From assembly GCA_900316905.1 (NCBI GenBank), contig ONET01000006.1, forward strand, positions 1-51,378: DNA of 51,378 bases, in the 5' to 3' direction. This stretch comes from an uncultured Treponema sp. (GTDB lineage Bacteria > Spirochaetota > Spirochaetia > Treponematales > Treponemataceae). The translations under genes were made by a program, and so were the position numbers. The notes below the pieces were generated by a model, which made no database searches, was not told where the DNA came from, and was given only the letters and a program-made list of their open reading frames with translations. Shown piece after piece: positions 31,702-38,774 of the stretch (within the stretch, counting starts at the first letter, position 1; each line of letters starts with the position of its first letter).

Positions 31702-33278
31702 GAAGAAATCCTTGCAGTGACTTTTCCTTGCTCAACAGCCACGTTTTCAATCGTCTTTGATTCGACAACCTTTCCATAGCTGTCCAAATACTCAACCGTA
31801 ACAGTGTAAGTTCCGGGAGCCACGTTGAATCCGGCGGCGCTGGCCAAGTTGGGGAAGTAGTATCCCTGGCGGATGTCGGCGCGCTCCTTGTTGGCAACGG
31901 CGTTGGCGGCCGCGTCGACAGCTTTGTCAAAGACAACCTGCGCGGCGACAGCGGCGAGGGCGCTCGCGCTCTTCGCTTGGTCAAGGGCGATTCCGGCCGC
32001 GACCACAGAGGCGACAACAATTGAATTCTTAACGACGTTTCTGTACACAGAGCGGCTGTAAGCGCCCGGAGCCTTTCGGTCAACGTCAACCTTAACCGCG
32101 TTGTCAAAATCTTCTACGATTTCGGCGTTGGCGGTAGATCCGTCCGACAATGAAACGCGGACGCCTTTGATCAAGTGATTTTGGGCGGCCGGGTCAAATA
32201 CCGGGTAAGAAACTTTTGTGTAAAGAGGAATCTGCATGTTCAAGTTGGGAAGCGGAAGGTAGGCGACGGCGGCCTCCTTTCCTTCTGAAAAGTCGCCGCG
32301 ACGGCCAATCATTCCAGACAAGGCGACAACTTCCAAGCGTCCTTTTCCGGCGGGAATTTTTGTAATGTCCTTGACTTTTGGAACTTTGTAAACCGTTCCA
32401 AATTCTTCGGCGTGGTCAACGTCGCCGCTTACGGCGTAGGCCACAGTTCCCAAGTAATTGAAGAAAGGAGAGCTTTCGTATTTGGCGTCAGTCTTTTTGG
32501 GCTTCTCATATTCAGAGAAAGACATCTTTACGCCGGAGCTTGTCAACTTGTCCTGAGCGCCCTTGAACTCGTCGTCTTCAAGCGCCTTTTCAGCCTCGGC
32601 TTCCATCTCCGCGTTCTTGGCGCGAAGCTCTTGGATCTCGGCCATGAACGTTCCAACGTAATCTTTCATGATTCCGTTGGCGACATCCGTTTGGTTTGTG
32701 TTCAAGGCGTTCACAAGGCGCATGGACCACGCAAGATAGCGCTCGTATTCGGCGCCGCTGTACTTAATTGCGTTTTCGCCGCCCATAGCCGCGCCGACCG
32801 CTTTTCCGGCGCTCAATTCGGCGCTGGCCTGCTGCATCTTTCCGTATGTTTCAAGGAAGGCTTTTCCAGATTCCTGGTAGTTGGCCGCCAAGTACATGAG
32901 CATGTCGGCGTCCAGCAAGTCGCGGACGGCGTTTTTCTTGTCGTCCTTTCCGAGCAACATTCCGGCGCAAGTTTCGTAGTCGCCCTTTTCAAACGCGGCG
33001 TCATACGCGGCTTGGTCAAACTTTACCTTTTTTACAGGCTTGGCCTTTTCTTGCTTCGGCGCCTTGGCGGGCTTTTCTTTGGCCGGCTTCTCTTTCTTGG
33101 CCTTCTCTTTCTTGGCTTTTTTGTCTTCGGCGGGCTTTGCCGAATCAACGTCGGCCGCCGCTTCCACTTTAGCGTCGGAAGATTCCGTCTTTGACGCCTT
33201 TGTCTTCTTGGCCGCAAAGGCGTTGAAGGCTGTCAACATAACAGCGCAAAGCGCGATGAACTTAATGGACTTTTTCAT
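31689..33278 (-). CDS. COG3014-like secreted protein with Lys/Ala/Pro-rich linker
   Basis: 529 residues. Signal peptide MKKSIKFIALCAVMLTAFNAFA, then a low-complexity basic linker (about 23-87: KAKKEKAKKEKPAKEKPAK) and a large helical domain with hydrophobic VYRNVVKNSIVVASVVAAGIAL near 430. Sits in the cluster with the LpoB-like protein, which is the usual neighbour of COG3014. GGGGGAA precedes the ATG. Likely an outer-membrane or periplasmic protein. Confidence 0.7.
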   Translation of the reverse strand: MKKSIKFIALCAVMLTAFNAFAAKKTKASKTESSDAKVEAAADVDSAKPAEDKKAKKEKAKKEKPAKEKPAKAPKQEKAKPVKKVKFDQAAYDAAFEKGDYETCAGMLLGKDDKKNAVRDLLDADMLMYLAANYQESGKAFLETYGKMQQASAELSAGKAVGAAMGGENAIKYSGAEYERYLAWSMRLVNALNTNQTDVANGIMKDYVGTFMAEIQELRAKNAEMEAEAEKALEDDEFKGAQDKLTSSGVKMSFSEYEKPKKTDAKYESSPFFNYLGTVAYAVSGDVDHAEEFGTVYKVPKVKDITKIPAGKGRLEVVALSGMIGRRGDFSEGKEAAVAYLPLPNLNMQIPLYTKVSYPVFDPAAQNHLIKGVRVSLSDGSTANAEIVEDFDNAVKVDVDRKAPGAYSRSVYRNVVKNSIVVASVVAAGIALDQAKSASALAAVAAQVVFDKAVDAAANAVANKERADIRQGYYFPNLASAAGFNVAPGTYTVTVEYLDSYGKVVESKTIENVAVEQGKVTARISSCEK

Positions 33279-33299
33279 AATATTATTCCCCCAAAAAAC

Positions 33300-33899
33300 T
33301 TATTTGCTTTTAATCGAGGCTGTCTTCTTAAGATAGTCTTTTGTGGCTTCCGACGGCTCGAACATGGCGACGGTTCTGTGCGTCTTCAAGTCCGTAAGCT
33401 CGATGTTCACAATGTATGTGCGCTCTTGCTTTTTTCCGTTGTTCTGAACCATAAGCTTTACCGAGCCGGTAAGCATGTAGTCGGCCGCGTCTTCTTGGTC
33501 CAATTCCTTGGCTTGGTCTTCAGCGGCATGGTCCTGTTGGCTTATGACTTCGTCGCGCATTTCGTTGCGGACGTCCGAATTGGCCATGAACTCCAAGACG
33601 CCGCTGTTCAAAACGGCCGTCTTAAGGCTGTTGGCGATAATCTGCGTGTCAAAAAACTCGCCTGTCTGGTCCTTGATTTTTCCGATTGTCACGACCGGCG
33701 GACGGCCGTTTTTTTCCTCAAACTTTTCAACGCGGGGATTTTGGACAACCTGTCCTACGATGTCCTTGCAAATCGCGCGGCAGTCGGTCTCGCTAAGGTA
33801 GGGGGTAAGGTCTCCGGCTCCTCCGCGCTTCACGGCCTTCGCTCCGGCCGCGCTCAAAACGCAAGCGGCGATCAAAAGTGAAAACAAAATCTTTTTCAT
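33300..33899 (-). CDS. LpoB-like penicillin-binding-protein activator
   Basis: 199 residues from MKKILFSLL; GAGGAG 8 nt upstream decides the start. Signal peptide, no lipobox Cys (ACVLSAAGAKA), then the LpoB-type domain: VVTIGKIKDQTGEFFDTQIIANSLKTAVLNSG, MANSDVRNEMRDEV and ADYMLTGSVKLM. E. coli LpoB activates PBP1B from the outer membrane; here the protein appears not lipidated by the usual motif. A strong hairpin lies just upstream. Confidence 0.8.
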   Translation of the reverse strand: MKKILFSLLIAACVLSAAGAKAVKRGGAGDLTPYLSETDCRAICKDIVGQVVQNPRVEKFEEKNGRPPVVTIGKIKDQTGEFFDTQIIANSLKTAVLNSGVLEFMANSDVRNEMRDEVISQQDHAAEDQAKELDQEDAADYMLTGSVKLMVQNNGKKQERTYIVNIELTDLKTHRTVAMFEPSEATKDYLKKTASIKSK

Positions 33900-33921
33900 G
33901 TTCTTGCTCCTCAAAAACAAT

Positions 33922-33949
33922 AAGGCTGTCCAAAACCTTGGACAGCCTT
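33922..33949 (-). terminator. Strong hairpin between two genes of the envelope cluster
   Basis: AAGGCTGTCC / GGACAGCCTT, 10-bp perfect stem, 8-nt loop, followed on the minus strand by ATTGTTTTT. It probably reduces read-through from the first gene into the LpoB-like gene, giving uneven expression in the cluster. Confidence 0.75.
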
Positions 33950-33956
33950 AATTCAA

Positions 33957-34679
33957 CTATTCTTCGTCAAAAGAATACTCAACGTTGGGGTCAACAGCTT
34001 TGTCCAACAAAGGCGCGCGAAGGTTTTCGCTCAAGGCCTTCTTCAAGAGAACGGTCTCAGAAGCGTTGTCCTGAATTCCGTTCAAGGCGGCGTTCAACTG
34101 GGCTTCGTAAATGCTGCGGTTCATGACGAACACAACATAATACTCGTAGTAGTAGTCGTAGGCGCTGTCGGGAGACTTCTTTGTGACTTTCATTCCCTGC
34201 TTGGGCTTGCGGAACTGAATCCAATACTGGGACTCTTTGAGCAAGCCGTTCATTTCGATGGCTGAAAGGGCCTTGATTGTCTGGTCGATGGCCATCTTCT
34301 TTTTGTTCTCGTCTCCGCTTGTTCCCTGGAAAACGGCGTTGGCGCTCTGTCCGACGGCGATGGAGAACGAGTTGGCAACTTGGCGCTGAACGTCAACTTG
34401 GTCTGTCCAAGTCTTAAGGAATTCCAAGTCAGTTCCCTGATTTGAAAAAACAAAAATCTGCTGCTCTTTCAAGTCAATCTTAAGAGACTTGGCGACCTTT
34501 TTGTTTTCGCCTTCCAACACGGCCTGAACCCATTCAGGAATGTCTGTTCCAAGAGCCATTCCGGGGCGGTTGATGATTTCAATCTTAACTTTGGCTTCCT
34601 TGCCTTTTTTTGCGGCAAAGACGTTGAAAGAAAGCAAAAGCGCCAATACTGACGCGACGGCAAATACTTTAGTTTTCAT
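33957..34679 (-). CDS. Secreted LPP20-like protein, first in envelope cluster
   Basis: 240 residues from MKTKVFAVA; AGGAGG before the ATG. Signal peptide to FNVFA. Motifs IPEWVQAVLEGENKK, VANSFSIAVGQSANAVFQG and the Tyr-rich YDYYYEYYVVFVMNR. Resembles LPP20-like proteins by the 'PEWV...' and 'Q...VAN.....' pattern. Followed by the hairpin at 33922. Likely periplasmic. Confidence 0.65.
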   Translation of the reverse strand: MKTKVFAVASVLALLLSFNVFAAKKGKEAKVKIEIINRPGMALGTDIPEWVQAVLEGENKKVAKSLKIDLKEQQIFVFSNQGTDLEFLKTWTDQVDVQRQVANSFSIAVGQSANAVFQGTSGDENKKKMAIDQTIKALSAIEMNGLLKESQYWIQFRKPKQGMKVTKKSPDSAYDYYYEYYVVFVMNRSIYEAQLNAALNGIQDNASETVLLKKALSENLRAPLLDKAVDPNVEYSFDEE

Positions 34680-34818
34680 TTTTTCCTCCAAACTAAAATT
34701 TTTGTAAGGGCTAAATTATAGCGCCCATGATGTAAAGTTGTCAACAAAACAAACGGAGCGAAAGCAAAGTTACAAAAAAACGGCCCGGGCCGGCCTGCCA
34801 CAGTTCCGCAAAATGCTC

Positions 34819-34847
34819 TTGCAAAAATTCCCGTCAGGCTGTATAAT
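34819..34847 (+). promoter_or_regulatory. Promoter of the first PFK
   Basis: TTGCAA (34819-34824), 17 bp, TATAAT (34842-34847), with a 29-nt leader and AAAGGAG. Confidence 0.7.
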
Positions 34848-34876
34848 TATTCAATTGACCATAAAAGGAGATTTCT

Positions 34877-36262
34877 ATGGCAGAAAAACTTGACTTTACA
34901 ATAGAGACATTGGGTCCTTGCAAATTTGACTCGCCCATCAAACTTTCAAACGTGTTCGGCGACCACAAGGCCAACTACGTTAAGGACGACTCTTACGTCC
35001 GCAACACAATCAACGTATTCGACACAAAAAAGGCGGACGACATGTCCAGCGCCAACCTCTTGCAAAAGGCCGGCCCTCGCGAAAAGATTTACTTTGACCC
35101 CGCCACGGTCAACGCCGGCATCTGCACTTGCGGCGGCCTTTGCCCCGGCTTGAACGACGTCATCCGCGCCGTCGTCCGCTGCTTGTGGAAGCGCTACGGA
35201 GTGCATTCAATCCACGGCTTCCAATTCGGCTACAAGGGCTTCTTTGAGGAAAGCGGCTACGACACCGTTCAGCTTAACCCCTACAACGTGGACGACATCC
35301 ACAAAATCGGCGGCACCTTCTTGGGAACCAGCCGCGGCGGCGGACAGCGCACAAACGAAATCGTTGACACTTTGGTTGCCCGCCACATCAACATGATTTT
35401 CATCATCGGCGGAGACGGAACCCAGCGCGGAGCCTTGGACGTGGCCAACGAAGTCGAGCGCCGCGGCCTTAAGATCGCCGTAATCGGCGTTCCCAAAACA
35501 GTTGACAACGACTTGCAGTTCATCGACCGCTCGTTCGGATTTGAGACTGCCGTTCAAAAAGCCAAGGACGCGGTCACCGCGATCCACATGGAAGCGCACT
35601 CGCAAATCAACGGCATCGGCTTGGTAAAATTGATGGGCCGCGAGTCAGGCTTCATCGCCACGGCAACCGCCCTCGCCAGCCACGAAGTGAACTTCTGCTT
35701 GATTCCCGAAGTTCCCTTTGACCTTGACGGACCCAACGGCTTCTTGCACTACTTGGAAGTCCGCTTGGCCAAGCGCGGCCACGCCGTTATCGTAGTCGCC
35801 GAGGGCGCCGGACAGGAATTGCTTACAAAGACAAACCAAAAGGACGCGTCGGGCAACACAAAGCTTGCCGACATCGGAACATTCTTGCGCGACAAGATCA
35901 CCGAATACTTTAAGGAAAAGAACATTCACATCAACCTTAAGTACATCGACCCCAGCTACCAGGTCCGCGCGGCCGTGGCCAACGCCAACGACTCGATTTA
36001 CTGCGAGCGCTTGGGCAACAACGCCGTTCACGCCGCGATGGCCGGAAAGACAAAGATGGTCGTAGGCTTGGTTCACGACAAGTACGTTCACATTCCGATC
36101 AGCGTCGTAACCTCAAAGCGCAACGTGGTTGACCCCGAGGGAGCCTTGTGGCGCGACGCGCTTGACGCGACAGGCCAGCCGATGTTGATGGTCAACAACG
36201 CGCAGGACGCCAAAGACCGCGCGGCCAACGTCGCCGACGGAAAGGCCAAAAACAACGACTAA
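34877..36262 (+). CDS. 6-phosphofructokinase, long trypanosomatid-type (group X)
   Basis: 461 residues. [36 protein letters not shown] and [12 protein letters not shown] closely follow the ATP-dependent PFKs of trypanosomatids and their bacterial relatives. The Gly in GGDGT predicts ATP, while the Lys in PKTVDND is the residue typical of PPi enzymes; this mixed set is characteristic of the group. Phosphorylates fructose 6-phosphate in glycolysis. AAAGGAG before the ATG. A strong terminator follows. A second, different PFK is at 49235. Confidence 0.92.
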   Translation: MAEKLDFTIETLGPCKFDSPIKLSNVFGDHKANYVKDDSYVRNTINVFDTKKADDMSSANLLQKAGPREKIYFDPATVNAGICTCGGLCPGLNDVIRAVVRCLWKRYGVHSIHGFQFGYKGFFEESGYDTVQLNPYNVDDIHKIGGTFLGTSRGGGQRTNEIVDTLVARHINMIFIIGGDGTQRGALDVANEVERRGLKIAVIGVPKTVDNDLQFIDRSFGFETAVQKAKDAVTAIHMEAHSQINGIGLVKLMGRESGFIATATALASHEVNFCLIPEVPFDLDGPNGFLHYLEVRLAKRGHAVIVVAEGAGQELLTKTNQKDASGNTKLADIGTFLRDKITEYFKEKNIHINLKYIDPSYQVRAAVANANDSIYCERLGNNAVHAAMAGKTKMVVGLVHDKYVHIPISVVTSKRNVVDPEGALWRDALDATGQPMLMVNNAQDAKDRAANVADGKAKNND

Positions 36263-36307
36263 GAAGTTGTCGGGCCGCGGCCCGGCAATTACTGTTAGGA
36301 CATAAAA

Positions 36308-36337
36308 AAAACCGCTCCATACGGAGCGGTTTTTTTG
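36308..36337 (+). terminator. Rho-independent terminator after PFK
   Basis: ACCGCTCC (36311-36318) / GGAGCGGT (36323-36330), then T7, with an A-run on the other side; perfect stem with a 4-nt loop. Confidence 0.9.
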
Positions 36338-36348
36338 TCGGTCAAAAG

Positions 36349-36371
36349 ATTGCCGCGTCAAGCGCGGCAAT
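36349..36371 (+). repeat. REP-like palindrome (TCAAG-loop type)
   Basis: ATTGCCGCG-TCAAG-CGCGGCAAT, followed by GACA: the same loop and trailing (A)TGACA as the other palindromes of this kind at 36424, 37982, 38023 and 44454. Confidence 0.75.
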
Positions 36372-36439
36372 GACACATGTCATGTTCGGACATTGACACA
36401 TGTCATGTTCGGGCAATGACACATGTCATGTTCGGGCTT
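36371..36439 (+). repeat. Three 23-bp tandem repeats
   Basis: TGACACATGTCATGTTCGG plus four variable bases, at 36371, 36394 and 36417. It overlaps the REP-like elements on either side and seems to have grown from their ends. Confidence 0.85.
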
Positions 36440-36451
36440 GACCCGGACATC
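36424..36451 (-). repeat. REP-like palindrome, reverse orientation
   Basis: On the minus strand GATGTCCGGGTCAAGCCCG followed by AACATGACA: the same element as that found inside miaB at 44454, identical over 28 bp. Confidence 0.8.
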
Positions 36452-36456
36452 TTTTA

Positions 36457-37818
36457 TCACACCAATCCCTGAGCGATCATGGCATTGGCGACCTTGATGA
36501 AGCCCGCGATGTTGGCGCCGGCGACGTAGTCGGTTTTTCCGGCTTTTGTCTTAAGGCCAAACTTCTTGGCTGTCTCAAAGGCGTTGTCATGAATGTTCTT
36601 CATGATTCCGTCAAGGCGCTGGTCAACTTCTTCAAAGGTCCATGAGAGGCGCTCTGAGTTCTGGCTCATTTCAAGGCCGCTGACAGAAACGCCGCCCGCG
36701 TTGGAAGCTTTTCCGGGAGCGAACAAAACGCCGGCGTCCTGGAACTTGTTTGTGGCTTCGATTGTGCTGGGCATGTTGGCGCCTTCGGCAACCAACTTGA
36801 CTCCGTTCTTAATGAGCATGTCGGCGTCCTTTCCGTCCAACTCGTTTTGAGTGGCGCAGGGGAAGGCGCAGTCAACCTTTACTGACCAAGGGCGGGCGCC
36901 CTTTGTGAACTTGGCCTTGGGGTACTTCTTAACGTACTCGTCAATCTTTTTGTGAGCGTCGCGGAACTTCTTTACGTAGTCCAACTTCTTCTGGTCGATT
37001 CCGTCGGGATCATAAATGAATCCGCTTGAGTCTGACATTGTGACAGGCTTTGCTCCAAGCTGAATCAATTTTTCAACCGCGTACTGGGCGACGTTTCCGT
37101 CGCCGGAAACAGCGCAAGTCTTTCCCTTGAAGTCTTCGCCGACTTTGGCGAGCATTTCGCGGGCAAAGTAAATCAAGCCGTAGCCTGTGGCTTCGGTTCT
37201 GGCCAAAGATCCGCCAAACTGCAAGCCCTTTCCGGTCAAAACGCCGGTGAACTCGTCGCGGATTCTCTTGTACTGGCCGAACATATAGGCAACCTCGCGG
37301 CCGCCAACGCCCTTGTCTCCGGCCGGAACGTCTGTGTCCGGTCCGATGTGGCGCTGCAATTCTGTCATGAATGACTGGCAGAAGCGCATGACTTCCGCGT
37401 CTGACTTTCCGTGGGGATCAAAGTCGCTTCCGCCCTTTCCGCCGCCCATCGGGAGCGTTGTAAGGCTGTTCTTAAGTGTCTGTTCAAAGCCCAAGAATTT
37501 GAGTACCGAAAGGTTGACTTCGGGACTAAAGCGGATGCCTCCCTTGTAGGGGCCGATCGCGCTGTTGAACTGAACGCGGTAGCCGCGGTTGACGTGGGCC
37601 TTGCCTTTGTCGTCTGTCCACGGAACGCGGAACATGATGACTCGTTCCGGCTCTACGAAACGCTCGAGAACCGCCTGGCTCTCAAGTTGCTTTTGCATTT
37701 TTGCAACGATAGGATCAAGAGTTGTCAAAACTTCCTGAACCGCCTGGAGGAATTCGGGTTCGTTGGCGTTTTTGGCCTGAACGTCCGCCCAAATTCTTTT
37801 AACGTATTCGTTTTTCAT
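36457..37818 (-). CDS. gdhA: NADP-type glutamate dehydrogenase
   Basis: 453 residues, the hexameric GDH-I length. PYKGGIRFSPEVNLSVLKFLGFEQTLKNSLTTLPMGGGKGG holds the substrate-binding and catalytic lysines; PAGDKGVGGREVAYM holds the catalytic Asp; VSGDGNVAQYAVEKL is the cofactor-binding turn. Interconverts glutamate and 2-oxoglutarate plus ammonia. Monocistronic; AGGAGC before the ATG. Ends beside the REP cluster. Confidence 0.96.
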   Translation of the reverse strand: MKNEYVKRIWADVQAKNANEPEFLQAVQEVLTTLDPIVAKMQKQLESQAVLERFVEPERVIMFRVPWTDDKGKAHVNRGYRVQFNSAIGPYKGGIRFSPEVNLSVLKFLGFEQTLKNSLTTLPMGGGKGGSDFDPHGKSDAEVMRFCQSFMTELQRHIGPDTDVPAGDKGVGGREVAYMFGQYKRIRDEFTGVLTGKGLQFGGSLARTEATGYGLIYFAREMLAKVGEDFKGKTCAVSGDGNVAQYAVEKLIQLGAKPVTMSDSSGFIYDPDGIDQKKLDYVKKFRDAHKKIDEYVKKYPKAKFTKGARPWSVKVDCAFPCATQNELDGKDADMLIKNGVKLVAEGANMPSTIEATNKFQDAGVLFAPGKASNAGGVSVSGLEMSQNSERLSWTFEEVDQRLDGIMKNIHDNAFETAKKFGLKTKAGKTDYVAGANIAGFIKVANAMIAQGLV

Positions 37819-37981
37819 TTTTGCTCCTGCTTTGCGGCCGAGTTTGAAGCCGCAGGCAACTTCAATATTATCAAATTTTTAAGTCTTGTTAAAGTAGTTT
37901 ATGCGGAATTTTTGGGAAAATTTGAGGAATTTTGCGCCATTCGGAACTGTCGCAAGACAAAGAAGCGCGGGCAAAAAAAGA

Positions 37982-38007
37982 CCCCCGCGACAAGCGCGAG
38001 GGTGACA
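37982..38007 (+). repeat. REP-like palindrome
   Basis: CCCCCGCG-ACAAG-CGCGAGGG, followed by TGACA; the arms have a mismatch. Same CAAG loop and TGACA tail as the other elements. Confidence 0.65.
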
Positions 38008-38022
38008 AGTTGCGCAACCCGC

Positions 38023-38050
38023 TGTCATGTTCGGGCTTGCCCCGAACATC
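38023..38050 (-). repeat. REP-like palindrome, reverse orientation
   Basis: Minus strand GATGTTCGGGGCAAGCCCG followed by AACATGACA; near-identical to the copies at 36424 and in miaB. It ends 3 bp before the adk stop codon. Confidence 0.75.
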
Positions 38051-38053
38051 TTT

Positions 38054-38683
38054 TTAAGCCTTAAACATCTTCTTGAACTCGACCAAGAGGTCGTCAGTCT
38101 CGATGGCGGCGTCAACGTCCGTCAACTTGTTTTTGGCGCGGTAGTAAGCGATAAGCGGCTCTGTCTGCTCGCGGTAAACGTCCATGCGGTGCAAGATTGA
38201 CTCCTGCTTGTCGTCGTCGCGCTGGTAAAGCTCGCCGCCGCATTCGTCGCAAACGCCCTCAACCTTTGGGGCCTTTGTCAAAACGTTAAAGTTGGCTCCG
38301 CACTTTTTGCAGACGCGGCGGGTGCTGAGGCGCTTGATTACAATGTCGTCGGCGATTGTAAAGTTGACGCAAGTTACGTCCGGGCAGAATTTTCCAAGCT
38401 CGTCGGCCTGGGGAATCGTGCGCGGGAATCCGTCAAGGATAAAGCCGTTCTTGCAGTCGGGCTGGGCCAAGCGTTCCTGAACGAGGGCGCAAGTGATGTC
38501 GTCGCTGACCAATCCGCCGGCGTCGATGATTGACTTTACCTTCTTTCCAAGTTCGGTCTGATTTTTAATCGCGGCACGGAAAATGTCGCCGGTTGAAATG
38601 TGTGGAATGTTGTAGTCTTTTGCCACTTTTACGGCAAGCGAGCCCTTTCCGGCTCCGGGCGGTCCCAAGAAAATAAAATTCAT
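38054..38683 (-). CDS. adk: Adenylate kinase
   Basis: 209 residues. P-loop GPPGAGKG (7-14), DGFPRT in the core, and a zinc-type LID with four cysteines (CKKCGANF...CDECGGE). Catalyses ATP + AMP = 2 ADP. Length and motifs are complete. GGAGA before the ATG. Confidence 0.97.
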   Translation of the reverse strand: MNFIFLGPPGAGKGSLAVKVAKDYNIPHISTGDIFRAAIKNQTELGKKVKSIIDAGGLVSDDITCALVQERLAQPDCKNGFILDGFPRTIPQADELGKFCPDVTCVNFTIADDIVIKRLSTRRVCKKCGANFNVLTKAPKVEGVCDECGGELYQRDDDKQESILHRMDVYREQTEPLIAYYRAKNKLTDVDAAIETDDLLVEFKKMFKA

Positions 38684-38774
38684 TTGTGTCTCCTATAAGG
38701 GAAAAAATTAATTACCGCTGTTCGCGCGGATTTATTCTATGTAGTATAGCGCAGATTGCGGGAAAATGCAAATT

